From: Xylona heveae TC161
Lineage: Eukaryota; Ascomycota; Xylonomycetes; Xylonales; Xylonaceae
Reading direction: 5' to 3'
DNA length: 64,000 bases
NCBI RefSeq assembly: GCF_001619985.1
Contig: NW_017264193.1
Coordinates: 2,547,726-2,611,725 of the forward strand
The notes under the pieces were generated by a model. That model did no database searches and was not told the DNA's origin. It saw nothing but the letters and a program-made list of their open reading frames with translations. This document shows positions 11,100 through 23,260 of this stretch, piece by piece. How positions within the stretch are numbered: the stretch's first letter is position 1; the number at the start of each line of letters is the position of its first letter. A program made the position numbers and the translations under genes.

Positions 11100-13439
11100 A
11101 TGTCGAAATTCGATAATAGCAAGCAGCGATTATTTCTGCTAATTGCTTTCGTGGGATGCTGCTTTATCTTGCTCAATGTCTTCGTCCTGTTCGGAGTCGA
11201 CCGCCGATTTAGCAAGGTGCCTTTGGAATTGGACGACGGACAATCAACAAATGGAGAATTCAAGGTAGTGTATACATATGCCCAGAAAGGATGGAGAAAG
11301 GAATAAGCCAAAACTGGGATGCGACATATCTAACGGATTCAATAGGATGAAGAGCCTCTTGACAACCATCCCATTTCCGAGCTGATGAAACGGGCGGATG
11401 AGCAGTTCAGGCAATACGATGACGGCCGCTCAAAGAATTTCCGGGAGGCTGTGAGGCATTACAGGAATAAATACGGACGCCATCCGCCGCCGGGCTTTAG
11501 AGAGGTGCGCTCCAGAATCGCCAAATTTGAAGCTCCTTTTGAAACTCCATACTGATCCTCTAGGATAGTGGTATCAATACGCTCGAGACCGCAATGTCTA
11601 CAACATTGATGACTTTGACCAGGCTATGGATGATCTGAGGCCCTTTTGGGGCGTCGAGCCCAAAGTCATCCGTAACCTCGCCGCGCACATGTGGGAGAAG
11701 ACGGAGGACGGTATTTCGGGGATTCACATTCGGAACCACAAGGTGGTTAATTCGACAAACCCCGGCTGGCGCTCTGACACCTTTATCACTCTGATCGACA
11801 AGATTTCCAACGATCTTCCCAAAATTCTTCCTGACATGGACATTGCCATGAATAGACTCGATCAGCCACGTATCGTCGTTCCTTGGGAAGACATGCAAGC
11901 TCTTCTCGCAACTGAGGAGAAAACGCGCCATCTTCCGCCCGAAGGCAGTTATGAATTTACCCCTGACCTTCCTGGCCTGGCACAGAATATTTTCAATCCT
12001 CCCAAGTCCGCCAAGGCTGGTGATCCTACAGAAGTAGAGAAGGAAGAAGAGGGGGAGGAAAAGATTGAAGATCCAGCATGGTTCCGCGCACCCGGAAAGC
12101 AATACATGGACATTGGCAAGCTTGCATGTCCTCCCGAGTCACATGCACGCGACTCCACGTCCACGGAAGAGGATTCAGAGCTCCTATACAAGACTCACGA
12201 AGGCGGACTGGTCACAAACTTCAACCGGTCCAGCGACCTCTGTACGATTGGTCCGGAGATTCAAAACAAGCACGGATTCTTGTATTCGTCATCGAGTCTC
12301 ATTGCGTCCAAACGGCTTCTCCCCGTCTTTGGTGAATGTAAAGTAAACGTCAACAGCGACATTCTCTTCCCGGCCAACATGTACTGGAAACACGACGACC
12401 GGTACGATTACAGTGAGGAGCACGATCTCCCCTGGGAAGACAAATACGACCAAGTAGTCTGGCGGGGCGTCACCTCAGGCGGTGTCCAACTGGAATCGAA
12501 TTGGCAGCGCATGCACCGACAACGACTCGTCCAGCTCCTCAACTCTACGCAAATGGCCGACAAGGACGTCCGAATCCTTGCTGAAAACCCCGAACGCAAA
12601 GGCGAATACGAAAACGTGCGGACATTCCAACCTTCTGAATTTGCCGAGAAACACACCGACGTCGGCTTCGTCGAGACATGGGGCTGTGTGCCCAACTGCG
12701 ATTTCTACAAGGACGTGTTTGCGCTAAAAGAACAAACTACTCTGTCGAGCCAATTCAAGTACCGGTATCTCATTGACGTCGACGGCCATTCGTTTTCCGG
12801 GAGATGGCGCGCCTTTCTCGAGAGCAAGAGCTTAGGCTTCAAAGCGACCATTTTCCGCGAATGGCATGACTCGAGACTGTTTGCCTGGAGACATTTCGTC
12901 CCCATGGACAACCGCTTCGACGACGTGTATACTCTGCTTACGTACTTTATTGGAACTGGAATTCCAAGTCGCCCGACGCTGCCTCCAGATGGAACGTCGA
13001 ATAAGGGAGACATTTACGTGCCTCGGCACGAGTATGAGGCCAAGATGCTCGCCCGACGAAGCCGCGAGTGGGCCAAGAAGGTCCTCCGACGAGACGACAT
13101 TGCTGTACGTACTTTGCTATCTATACTTCCGATGTTTTGTTGTTGTTGTTGTTGTTTGGTTTTCCCAGTACTATTTTCCCAGTCTACTATTTTCCCCTCC
13201 CTGCAATCTATTTCCTCGCATAAACCAAGAAAACTCAATCAGATCATCCCATTCTGTGAACCAGCTAAGACTAACATTTCACCTGCGTCCGATAGATATA
13301 CACCCTCCGCCTGCTCCTCGAATACGGTCGTCTCATCGACGACAACCGCGACCGCATCGGCTACTTTGGCGACGGCAGCGAACTCGACGATTACGACAGC
13401 AAGCATCCCATGCCCGACGCGTCTGAAGGACTATGGTGA
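11100..13439 (+). CDS. GT90 family (Cap10-like) glycosyltransferase, type II membrane protein
   Basis: Four exons (11100-11264, 11346-11504, 11569-13104, 13296-13439) encode 667 aa. Residues about 9-31 (RLFLLIAFVGCCFILLNVFVLF) form a single signal anchor, so the catalytic part faces the Golgi/ER lumen. An acidic stretch (EVEKEEEGEEKIEDPAWF) separates the stem from the GT90 domain. That domain has the family hallmarks: VVWRGVTSGG, WGCVPNCDFYKD, YLIDVDGHSFSGRW (about residue 510), SLGFKATIFREW and DSRLFAWRHFVPMD. Fungal relatives include Cryptococcus Cap10, needed for capsule and cell-surface glycans, and xylosyltransferase Cxt1; donor and acceptor here are unknown. The third intron is long (191 nt) and carries a GTT microsatellite just after the donor. 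The 3' end is convergent with the porphobilinogen deaminase gene. Confidence 0.9.
13135..13157. repeat. GTT microsatellite in the third GT90 intron
   Basis: Repeats of TTG/GTT lie about 30 nt downstream of the intron donor at 13105. They are outside coding sequence. Confidence 0.7.
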
Positions 13440-14095
13440 TTTCTATTTTTTCTCCCTTTGCCGTTTTGCTGTTCACATTCTACACACCTATTTCCATTCT
13501 TCAGGGTAATAGCTTCGGCGTTCTTGCATTTCAGACACAAGTGGGAATGACTCAAAATCGCAAATACGCATATAATGCTTTTTAGATCTCCATTTCATCA
13601 TTATTATCATTATTGCGTCTTCTTTCTCCTTTTTCGCTCCCTTTTTCCCTCCCGTTTCTCATCCTTTTGTCATTGTCATACCCCCACTTGCTACCTGCTA
13701 CCTGCCATGTGACTTGTCGCAAGTGTCTGTCGGTTTTTGTATATGTATCATACGTACTTTGTTTGCGCCTCGGCTGAACCTTTGGCTTACAATTAGATGT
13801 TGTAATTGTATCACGTTAGAGTGGTAATAAAAATGATATATGATATAAAATGGAAATGGAGATTGTCTTGTTGATAAACTATCTTCCTATCTAAAAAAAA
13901 AAAAACAAGACGGGAGAAGATAAGAGGTGAGAGGGGAAGATAGAAAGAAGATAGAATGTGCGAATGATTGCTTTGAACGCCCAAAAACGCCACGAGGATA
14001 GACTGTAGCAAGTAGATGCAAAGGATGCAAGGATGCAAGGATGCGGATAGGTGCAATAGTCATGCTAGAAACAAGAAGAGAGAGAGAACTAACAA
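13440..14095. other. convergent intergenic region (two 3' UTRs)
   Basis: Pyrimidine-rich sequence after the GT90 stop and AG-rich sequence before the hem3 stop fit two facing 3' UTRs. A 12-A run lies at about 13893-13904 and an imperfect GGATGCAA repeat at about 14020-14045. Confidence 0.5.
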
Positions 14096-15337
14096 CTAAG
14101 CATCAACCAACTTTCGATTCAGATTAATCTTCTCCAGAATCTTTCCCGCGCCACGCTCGACCAGATCCCGCGCCGCATCCCAGCCCAGCTGATCGGCCTC
14201 TTCCACCGTCGTGACCGCGCGCTCGATATGGCCATGCACAGACTCTGTCCCGTCGATGCTGACCACCGCATACTTCATCGACAGCTGCTTCTCTGCCGTC
14301 CACTTCGTCTCGACGCCGATCGGGACGGAGCAGCCGCCCTCGAGGGTGCGCATGAGGGAGCGTTCCGCGAGACAGGCGAGTTTGGAGGGGACATGTTCGA
14401 GCGGGGCGAGGAGCTGTAGGGTTTCTGCATCGTCCGCGCGAATCTCGATCGCGAGCGAGCCCTGGCCGACAGCATGCAGGACCCCGCCATTGTCGGACTC
14501 GAGATACTGCGAGATCCGGGCGGCGAGGTCCAGCCGCTTGAGGCCCGCGGCGGCGAGGACGAGACAGGTATATGGCTTCTCAGGGTCGTCGAGCTTGGCC
14601 AGCCGCGTGCCGACGTTGCCCCTCACGTCGGCGAATTTCAGCTCGGGGTATTGCCGCGCAATCTGCGCGCTGCGGCGCACGGAGGAGGTTCCCACTACGG
14701 ACCCGGCGGGCAGCGAGGCCAGTGTCGTGTATCCCTTGTCGGCGTATTTGGCGGAGATGATGACGCAGTCGCGCGGGTCTTCGCGCTCCATGACGGCGGC
14801 GATGGAGAGGGTCGGGGGGAGTTGGGTGGGCATATCTTGACAGGAGTTTTAGCATTGGGTTTCATTCTCGTTGCTGTCATCGGCGTCGTCGTCGTCCTCC
14901 TTCTTCATGATTCATATGTATGGTATTTCTGCAAGAGGGAAACGTAGAAGAAAAGGACCCACCCTTTAAGCAATGCACAATCAAATCCAATTTCCCTTCC
15001 AACAGGAGCGCCTCGAGCTCGTGCGTCCAGAGCGACTTTGCGTTGAAATCATGCAGCGCCGTGACCTGGTTATTGTCGCCCATGGTGCTCATGGCGTGGA
15101 TGGCATATTTCTTGTCCGGCCACGCTTTTTGCAGCGCCGCTTGCACCATGTCCGCTTGGATCCTGGCAAGGAGAGACTTGCGCGTGCCAATCCCGATTTC
15201 TTTCTCTGCAGTGTGAAGCATATTAGCAATTCGATTCTGTACATTGTATGCATTGTTTCTGCCCCCGTGCAATTGATCGTTATAAGTGTCTTACCTCCAG
15301 CTGCCACCGCGGCGGCGGGGGTAGTGCTCGACGCCAT
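14096..15337 (-). CDS. hem3: porphobilinogen deaminase (hydroxymethylbilane synthase)
   Basis: Three exons read on the minus strand (15295-15337, 14963-15205, 14096-14835; introns 89 and 127 nt) encode 341 aa. The enzyme joins four porphobilinogens into hydroxymethylbilane, the third step of haem synthesis, in the cytosol. Exon 2 begins the conserved enzyme with EIGIGTRKSLLARIQADMV. DFNAKSLWTHELEALLLEGKLDL and HCLKDMPTQLP follow, the latter only formed by splicing. Then come GTSSVRRSAQ (substrate-binding arginines), the FADVRGNVGTRLAKLD block, and the cofactor-attachment Cys in LEGGCSVPIGV at about residue 264, which carries the dipyrromethane. Length matches fungal homologues. The first exon encodes only 14 residues, an Ala/Thr-rich tail. 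Confidence 0.96.
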
Positions 15338-16042
15338 TGAGTCCGTGTCGTTGGTTTTGCTGGTGATGGGTCTTGCAGTCTAGTAGTTGGAGGTCTCGCA
15401 ATAAATTCAAAGGGCTGTCAGATTGTATCAATTGTCTGGTTTGAAGATAATGCTGTTGATCAGAGAGGGGTTGTTTCCAAGGGTCCGTCCGCAGGTCCGC
15501 AGGGCCGCCGTACTGGAACTGGACCGATCTTCGGCTCGGTAGACGACGTCCGAGCATGCCGACTGTCCTCGAACATAAACGACAGTATCAGGTATATTGG
15601 CAATATTAAACAATAATTCTTGGTCAATTCGTCTATAGAATTAGTGAGGAAGTCTGAGAGGATTTTGTATGTATGTTCCAATGGCTTAAATGTGTCTAGC
15701 ATGACGGATACGCAATAAAGGACAGCTCACCTGAACCATGTTCTCGTTCATGTGTGCCTGATATTTTCAATGCCATGTATTCGACCTTTAGTTATTTTGC
15801 CAGTAAAATCTGCAGCTATATTTACATAGAATCGGGTATGTATACATAGAAATGGATCCCAGTGCAATGAAAAAAAATGGAGAATGAAAAGCAATAGAAT
15901 AAGATAGAAGATATTCTAAGAAAATGAGCTGCGAACGTAATGAGCCCGGAAAAGAATAAAACAAAATAAAATAAAATGCAGAGACAGTCCATATCAACAG
16001 ATCTCAGGGTATGCAACAACAAAAACAGCAACAGCCACAAAA
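15338..16042. other. intergenic: hem3 promoter and fol3 3' flank
   Basis: No gene recognised. The part near fol3 (15780-16040) is A-rich, with ATAAAATAAAAT-like stretches resembling a 3' UTR on the minus strand. Confidence 0.5.
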
Positions 16043-17425
16043 TCAAATACTCCTCTCTCTCAAAAGCCTCAGCATGCTAGAAACAAGATACAAACTTCCC
16101 GCCACCACTAGCGGCCGCTGCTGCGCAGACTGTGACGCCCACTTCAGCGTGCCCAGGATATCATCATTACCATCATATTTCTGCACATTATGCAGTCCCA
16201 ACGCGTCCAGCCCCTCGAGAATATCCGCCGGCAGGGCCGGTTTTACCCACGGCATACCATCGACGGGCCCAAACATGACAGCCGCAACGGAATCTCCGTC
16301 TCGAATCAGGGGTCTGAGTATCTCCAATACATCTTTGCCCTTGGAAAGCGACAAGACCCACGTGACTGGTCCCGGCTGGGACTCTGCGGTTTGTCGTTGT
16401 CGTAGTCTCTTGTTCACGTAGGCGCCCAGTGCATCTGCGCTTTGGGCATTATGTGCGCCGTCCAGTAAAACATCTTCACTTCTTCCCGTCAAGGACTCGA
16501 TGTTGATCCTCTGCAAGCGGCCTGGCCACTGCGCGCGCGCCACGGCGGGTAGTAAATGCCAGGGGTCCAAATTGGGCCGGATAGCTTTGAGCGCGAGAAT
16601 GAAGGCCTGGAAAGAACAGAGGATGTTCATGCGCTGGTGGTCTTCAAAGTCGGTCTGGGGGAGGTGTTCCCAGACACGGGAACTAAAAGATTTTGCGTTT
16701 CCTGCATTTCCTGCGTTTCCTACTACAACTCTGACGTTCCCCTCACTTCCTGCATTTCCAGCACCTCCGACGTGTTCCCCATTGCCTGCATCTCCAGCTT
16801 CTGTAGTATGTGCCGTATCCTCCACAGCAAATACAGATCCCGCTTTAACCTCACTCGCAACACCCCTAACAACATCCAGAACAACACTCTGATTCGTACC
16901 GTCCACCACACAGGGCACACCAGGCTTCAGGATGCCTGCTTTCTGCCAGGCAATTTGCTCGAGCGTGTTTCCAAGAAACGACTGATGATCTTGTCCAATC
17001 TTTGAAATGACAGTAACAAGTGGATTCTCAAGGATATTCGTAGCGTCAAGGCGGCCGCCCAGGCCTACTTCAACGACACCCAACTCGATGTTTTCGCGGG
17101 TAAATATCTCAAATGCCGTAGCAGTGAGGACTTCGAATTCCGATGCGCCAATTGCATCTTTCTCGTTGCGCGCCTGGACTTCCTTTTCGACTTCGCGGAA
17201 TAGTGACTCCGCGACGGTGACTTCGTCGATCGTGATGCAGTCCCACCGGTCTATCAGGTGCGGGGATGTAAATCTTCCGCACCGGATGCCGCCTGCTCGC
17301 AGCATCGCCGAGGCGTAGGCGCATATGGACCCTTTGCCGTTGGTGCCAGCAACGTGTATGGCGCGCCATGGCAGCTTGGTGTGGCTGAGCAGTCGGCCGA
17401 TGCGGGCAAGCCCGAGTTCGATCAT
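16043..17425 (-). CDS. fol3: dihydrofolate synthase (Mur ligase family, FOL3-like)
   Basis: A single exon of 460 aa. The enzyme adds glutamate to dihydropteroate with ATP to make dihydrofolate. The Mur-ligase P-loop GTNGKGS is at residues 27-33. SPHLIDRWDCITID follows, with ELGVVEVGLGGRLDATN in the central domain, ISKIGQDHQSFLGNTLEQIAWQKAGI with the Mg2+/glutamate region, and a C-terminal domain with DGAHNAQSA. HLIDRWDCI and the short N-terminus favour the FOL3 dihydrofolate synthase over MET7-type folylpolyglutamate synthase. It is longer than yeast FOL3 mainly because of a Gly/Asn/Ala-rich insertion (about residues 208-245). The start MIELGLARIGRLL matches family N-termini; there is no targeting presequence. 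Confidence 0.93.
   Translation of the reverse strand: MIELGLARIGRLLSHTKLPWRAIHVAGTNGKGSICAYASAMLRAGGIRCGRFTSPHLIDRWDCITIDEVTVAESLFREVEKEVQARNEKDAIGASEFEVLTATAFEIFTRENIELGVVEVGLGGRLDATNILENPLVTVISKIGQDHQSFLGNTLEQIAWQKAGILKPGVPCVVDGTNQSVVLDVVRGVASEVKAGSVFAVEDTAHTTEAGDAGNGEHVGGAGNAGSEGNVRVVVGNAGNAGNAKSFSSRVWEHLPQTDFEDHQRMNILCSFQAFILALKAIRPNLDPWHLLPAVARAQWPGRLQRINIESLTGRSEDVLLDGAHNAQSADALGAYVNKRLRQRQTAESQPGPVTWVLSLSKGKDVLEILRPLIRDGDSVAAVMFGPVDGMPWVKPALPADILEGLDALGLHNVQKYDGNDDILGTLKWASQSAQQRPLVVAGSLYLVSSMLRLLRERSI
16690..16805. repeat. in-frame minisatellite-like repeat inside fol3
   Basis: Repeated blocks close to TTTCCTGCA/TTTCCTGCG on the + strand encode, on the minus strand, GNAG-type repeats (GDAGNGEHVGGAGNAG and GNAGNAGNAK). 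Units are multiples of three, so the frame is kept. The insertion lies between conserved Mur-ligase blocks. Confidence 0.65.
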
Positions 17426-18939
17426 AATTTCCTTTCTTTATTATCTCCGTTTTCCTCGTCTCTCTTCTCTTCTTGTCTTCTTGTCCCTTTTTCTTTTGTG
17501 TCTTCTTCGATTCTGCAATACCTTTTCAACCTCCAAGCATTCTCAACCCGTAAGAAGATGCAAGCACGTGCGAAAGACACCCGCTAATCTGCCGGTGTCG
17601 AGCGGTATTCAACTTTTGACATGCAAAGGTATACTGAAAAATATAACATATACCGAGAATGATATCGTATACTCAAAACAGATACCTCAATTATTGACCG
17701 TCTCGTTCAATATATTCCTGCTGTGCCCTGCTGTATCAAAAAGCTCACCTGTCACAACTTCTCCCATCCGGGGACTACGGAGTAACTATCAGGCTATGTA
17801 ACTTTACTCCGATGGCTCGTTGGCTCCCAGGCTCCGTGCGAGGTGCACAAAGAGACAGGCTGGAGGGGAATTAAAAGTACATATACGCATAGTTTACGTG
17901 TGAGTATACGTTACGGTGGGCGAGCCGAACAGGATGTGCAGCCAATTGACAGACTATGAGACCAGGGGACCTCGGACATTCTGACATCAGTACAACAATA
18001 CCGTAACTTCACACACAAAACAATACAGTAAGTGAGGAAATCACAAAACAATACAGTTAAGAAAATCAAAAGTATCCAGCATAGAACTCATATTGCATAA
18101 AATATTAAAACAAAATCTGCCATAAGTAGACTACACTCTAGAGTACATTTAGACGCGAATCATAACTGCAACATTACCGGATACACATGACCACGACGGG
18201 AAACATCATATCTCAAAAGACACAAGAGATTAGACGTTGACAGCAGCCAATTCTTGACAATCAGAACAACTGAAATATCTCAGAAAAAAATAATAGTAGA
18301 TAATCCTTATTGACGAAGAATATAAAGAAAAAGAGATAATAAAAAGTCTGAAAGTTAAGAGAGGTAACAGATAAGAGATTGGAAAGGCGGAGGGAAGGGA
18401 AAAAAAAATTATATGCGTTTAAGAATGTTTGTCGTGAGAGAATAGTGTAATGTTAGAGGGAAGGGTCAGGGAAGAGAGAAAGAGAGAGAGAGAGAGAGAG
18501 GAGAGAAATATAGAGAGATAAGAGACAAGGGAGATTAAAAAAAAAAGGACAGGAGAGCAGTGTTGTAAAGGAGGTTGGTTTCGAGGTTGGTATATGTAAA
18601 AGTTTGTAGTTCTTCCCCCAAAACAAAAGGAGTATCTTTGCTTTCTTTTTTTTTTTTTCCTTCGTTATCATCACCACCATCAATCAAGCAGTGAAAATGA
18701 TAAAAATGTCCGGTTCCCATCTTCCTTCTTCGTCCTTCCCATCTGTTCGTTTGGTCTTTCTCATCTTTGTGGTAGGTCCGCAAGGGTTGTAGCAATTGAA
18801 TTAAAACATGGTTCCTTCATCCTCTGGTTCTTCTGCCTCTCTTCGCATTGTTTCGACATGCATTAACATGTCGACGCGCCAACGTTCTTCCACTCAAACT
18901 CGCTGGCGTCTCTTATCATCTGCAAAAGGGGAACATAAT
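17426..18939. other. intergenic: fol3 promoter and NADH dehydrogenase 3' region
   Basis: No gene supported. Positions 17440-17520 are strongly pyrimidine-rich (+ strand). Positions 17990-18400 are AT-rich. A GA-dinucleotide run lies at 18479-18501 and short A and T runs at about 18540 and 18650. Confidence 0.5.
18479..18501. repeat. GA dinucleotide repeat
   Basis: About eleven uninterrupted GA units, downstream of the NADH dehydrogenase stop codon. Confidence 0.8.
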
Positions 18940-21034
18940 TCACTCGCGCGACATGTCGCGACCGAAGATGGTGCCCTTGATCCAGTCGGCAATCACGAGA
19001 ATCCGGTTGCGAGCTAAAATGAGGAAAATAAATGTCAGCCTATTGTGGTTTCATTGGACAAAAAGAGAAAGGGAGTAAAATTCTGGGAGGACATACTGCT
19101 AAAGCACATGCTCAGGTAGGCGCTACGCCAGAAAAAGTAGGTCAGGGTACCACCAGTGGCGAGGTTACCGCTGAGCCAGCTGATATCGGCGACGGCACGT
19201 TCGCTACCAATGTAGGCCAAGCTACCCTGGTGCGAGTACTCAAAGGGACCAATCTGCTTGACGCGACGGAGCTGCTTCTGGCCATCCTTGATGTCGTTGA
19301 GGACGCGGGTGCGGTCCTCGCCGGCGGCCTTGGATTGCTCCTCAGAGAGCGCCTCGAGCCTCTTCTCAATGGCCTCGGTCTTGGCCATGGAGTTGAAGAG
19401 ACGGGCCAAGAACATACCCTCCTGGGCAGCGACCTGGGCGGTGGGGGCGTAGTTGGCAATGGCGCAGTCACCGACCGCCCACACGTTCTCGGCGCCCTTG
19501 ACGACGAGGAACTCGTTGACGGCGAGACCGCGGCGAGAGTCCTTTTGGGCGGGGATCTGCTTCATGAGGTCGGCAACAATGGGACGAACGGCGTTACCGG
19601 TGGCCCAGACGAGGAGACCATAGGGAATTTGCTCCATCACCTTGGTGCCGTCGGGCTGGGTGAACTCGGCCTCAATGTACTTTTCCGTGACGTTCTTGAC
19701 CATGGTCTTGGTGCGGATCGAAATGGTTTCCTCCTTGAAAGTCTTTTCGGTGTACTCAATCAATTGCTTGGAGAACATGGGAAGGACCTTTTTTTGCTTA
19801 TCAGAGACGGGAACCCTTGGAAATGATAGAAACATTCAAGATGGGGAAATCTTACGTTGGGGAGAGCTTCAATCAGAGTAATGTGGAACTTGTCGCGGAT
19901 CTCGGGCATCCATTTCTTGAGGTCCGATTCGAAAAAGTCCTGCAGCTCACCGGCAAACTCAACACCAGTGGGGCCACCACCGACGACAACCATGTGCAAA
20001 AGACGCTTGGTCTCCTCGGGGGTCTGATCCTTGAAGGTGGCAGTCTCGATGCAGTCCATGATGCGAGTGCGAATCTTCTGGGCGTCACCGACCTCCTTCA
20101 AGAAGGAAGAGTGTTCGCGGACACCGGGGATACCTGCAAAGGAAAAGCGCATCAGCACTCTAGCTCATGCGTTTTGATTCTTTTTGTAAATTGATCTCGT
20201 CGGGGTTAACCTACCAAAAGTAGCGTTCTCGGCGCCGACACCGACGACGAGCATGTCAAAGGGAACCTCTGTCGCACAGGTGTCGCCACGAATCTCAGAC
20301 TCGTCGCTAATGTGAACAACCTTGCGCTCATAGTCAATCTTGGTGGCATTGGCCTCGTAGAACTTGACAGCCGCCTTCTTGAAGCGGAGGAAGTTACGGA
20401 TCGGCTCCATGATCGAACGGTGCTCGACAAAACCGGTGGTACATGATGGCAGAAGAGGGGTGAACAAGAAGTAGTTGCGCGGGGAGATGACGATGACGTT
20501 GTAGTTTTCGGTATCCAAATTCTTCAGCAGCGAAACGGAGCCCCATCCGGTGCCTGTCAAACGAATCGACGCTCCGAGTCAGTCTTCAAAAAAAAAATTT
20601 TGTCCAAAAGGGCCATCCGCCCAGGAATGAATTGGCAACATACCGAGAACAACCAAAGTCTTCTTGGATGGGTCAGGCTCAGCCTGGTCAACAGGATTCC
20701 GAGACTGGTAAATGATCCAGGAGAGATAACCAAAGCCAGCAATGGACGAGATGTAAGTGACACGCCAGGTCCAGCGCAGGGTACTGCGAAGGATGGTGGT
20801 GGCCTTGGGCTTCTTCGCAGGGTGCCTTTCGGCGACCTTGGCAGCCTCGGAGGCATCAGCATAGGATCTCCGGAAAAAAGTCGATCCCAGAGGAGATTTG
20901 TTCAGCTTCAGGGACGCGGTCGGTCTGGCGGTGGAAGAGCGCGACGCGGTGGTTATGGCCCGGCGAGCGCTGAAGCCATTGGCCAGCACTCGTCCAGAGA
21001 CCATTGGCCTTATGGCTGCTGCCACAGCTGCCAT
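18940..21034 (-). CDS. external alternative (type II) NADH:ubiquinone oxidoreductase, mitochondrial
   Basis: Five exons on the minus strand (20644-21034, 20215-20553, 19856-20133, 19097-19787, 18940-19013; introns 90, 81, 68 and 83 nt) encode 590 aa. The enzyme is a single-subunit, rotenone-insensitive, non-proton-pumping dehydrogenase. The N-terminus is Ala/Arg/Ser-rich with no acids early, a mitochondrial presequence. A single hydrophobic segment (TYISSIAGFGYLSWIIY) then anchors it to the inner membrane. The FAD fold starts with TLVVLGTGWGS, split by intron 1. NYFLFTPLLPS follows; the second nucleotide-binding motif VVVGGGPTGVEF is at residues 295-300. Late blocks are VWAVGDCA, AQVAAQEG and the membrane-binding end YLSMCFSTRNRILVIADWIK. 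No EF-hand insertion is seen. Both motifs and all splice joins are intact. Topology (outer face) is inferred from the family. Confidence 0.94.
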
Positions 21035-23260
21035 GATGGAAGGTCGATGGCAATTGAGGCGAGTGGGGTGGATTGGTAGAGTGGGTTATCGCGACAAAGG
21101 CGAAAGGTTTAAGGGAGTTGGTGAGAAAAGACAGAGATTGAGAGGTGTGACGAAAAATCCTGACGGCGAGCTGATAAAGTTAGAGCGCGGTTATTAGGTA
21201 ACAAACACTTAACGGATGACGGGCTTTTTACCACACAAGACACACACACGCACACAACACATACAGTAACTGGCTTTCCAACCTACCTGAGCTCCTTTCT
21301 TCTGTTTCTCTCTTTTCAGAAATTGGATTGTGCACGTTTTGTTCGTTTCGCAAGTCGGTGGACTAGCCACTAGTTCAGTGAGAATTTCCTTGATCGGTTT
21401 TGGCGCAATAATTTTTTCAATTTACTACTGTTGGTGAGTGAAGTCGAACGAGTCAAAAAAGCTTCTTGACCAGGTTTAGCGCGCGAGATAAGACTTACTC
21501 TGTCGAGACAAAGCGACCTTACTCTCTCTCCCTCTTCTCACCTTCTTGTTTCCTCTCGTTGCCTTTTTCCCGATCATGCACTTCTCCTTTAGGGAAAAAT
21601 CCAATGGCGGCAATTTTCTCGACTCGTGCCGATTAATAATAGGCGCAACTAGTGCTACGCCCTGTCAGTTTCTCCAATAATGATTCGAATTGCTCATAGT
21701 CGTATTGCCGTAGATGTGATGATGATGATGATGAGTATGATGGTACCTGTACCTTTTGTTTTGATCTGGCGATTTTTATTTTTATTTTTTTATTTTTTTT
21801 TCGGTCTCCCCTCCCCTCGTCCGTATCCCTTGATGCGAGATTGACGCTCGGTGACGTCTTGAGCCGATCAAAAAGTATAATTTAGATCTGACAAAGGATA
21901 TTGGACAATTGGATAGCAAGAGTGGCTGCTCGAATCGAGGGTCCCACGTGGGGTCACTTTACTGCATATTCGCATACAGTAGGTACCTGGGATTATCCCC
22001 TTGATCCGCTCGATCGCATCTTTTTCCGCTCCCAGTAATTCAGCCGACGTCCTGATGCTGCTCTCTTGAAGATGCTGTAGCTTGTTCTAAACCCCTCCAA
22101 TATTCGATACCTGCAGCATCGGTGAGAGAATATCCAGTGCTTTGAAGCTTTCAATAGGAGCTTGCCAGGACGTTGATCATTGGAAAAGAGCTTTTCGGGC
22201 CTTGTCTACCACGATAAGTCCCAACAGCAAGTAATATGCGCTCAGGCTCGGGTACATTCGAGTCCTTCATCCCCCATTTCCGGCATTCCGGCTCAACGGA
22301 AAATGAAAAGGAGCAACGGAATCGCTATCACAAGCATCCCAGGGATCATACCCATTTCAGCTGTAATGTCATGTGATCCTGTGATTCCTTGAATCATGAC
22401 TTTGCGAGCCTCTTCAACCTATTTCTGCCGAATGAAGCTCGGCATGTGCTTCTGCTTCCCTTCAAGTTGTTGTTTCGCTCGGATGAAATCGGGGTCGTTA
22501 TTTGCGTTCGACTGTATTGCTATACGGCACAGTTCATGCTTGTGATCTTTGATCTCTGTTCAGCCGACACTTCTCTTTCCATTTGCTGCCTTCGTTTCGG
22601 CCACAATTGTTCTTGTGAAGCTGCGGCGTTCGTGGCTGTGGCGAAGAGTAACACCGCTAGGACTAGTTGCGCTCTGTGTGGTCGTCCTGGGCTCACTAAT
22701 TCCACGCGAAAGAAGAAGAAAAGAAAAGAAAGGCTATCGCTCCATGACGGCGATGAGGACAGTGTTATAATGTTTTCTTTTCTCGGATATCTTCCGGCTA
22801 TTCAGGTAGTTGCTATATCTCGATTCGAGCCACATTTCCTTCTGTGGTAATCAGCCCATATCATCCCACCCGTTTTACCCGAGAGGCATGGTTCATGGTG
22901 CCTGACGATCCCGAATTGTTTTGTCATGTCTGTTTTGGTGTTGACCCCCCTCAAAGAAAATATATACCTCCGTAAGGTCATATTGTTGATAATATTCTAG
23001 TCGAAAGTTTCTATATAAACAAGGTATCATAGTGCCATGCCATCGGTCCCCCCCCCCCCCCAAAAAAGAGACTATGCCAACCCACTCTATCCGTCTAGAT
23101 GCAAAGATGGTCTAATGCAATGCAAGATGAATGAAACAAAAAAAAAGCCGAGCAAAGAAACAGCAAAGAAGTCTAACGGTGGGATATCGTATGTACAAGT
23201 GTACAATGTGTCGCTCAAATGCTCAAAGAATGCCCGAAACGGTCAGAACGCGCGCGATTC
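21035..23260. other. 2.2-kb intergenic region, no gene recognised
   Basis: This holds the NADH dehydrogenase promoter and the thioesterase 3' flank. CA-rich sequence lies at about 21238-21262, a pyrimidine-rich tract ending CTTTTCAG at about 21295-21320, and an AT-rich tract at 21770-21800. An open frame at 22389-22850 (+) is Cys/Phe/Leu-rich with no domain and is not called. Confidence 0.5.
23048..23061. repeat. 14-nt poly-C run
   Basis: Fourteen consecutive C on the + strand directly followed by A6, about 200 nt downstream of the thioesterase stop. Confidence 0.85.

Noticed and set aside
14211-14947. Long + strand open frames opposite hem3 (up to 209 codons)
   Set aside because: They are antisense shadows of a GC-rich, clearly conserved coding exon.
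19032-19826. A 264-codon + strand frame opposite the NADH dehydrogenase
   Set aside because: Antisense shadow; the minus strand has all family motifs and good splice joins.
22389-22850. A 153-codon + strand frame in the NADH dehydrogenase/thioesterase gap
   Set aside because: No domain; biased Cys/Phe/Leu composition typical of pyrimidine-rich non-coding DNA.
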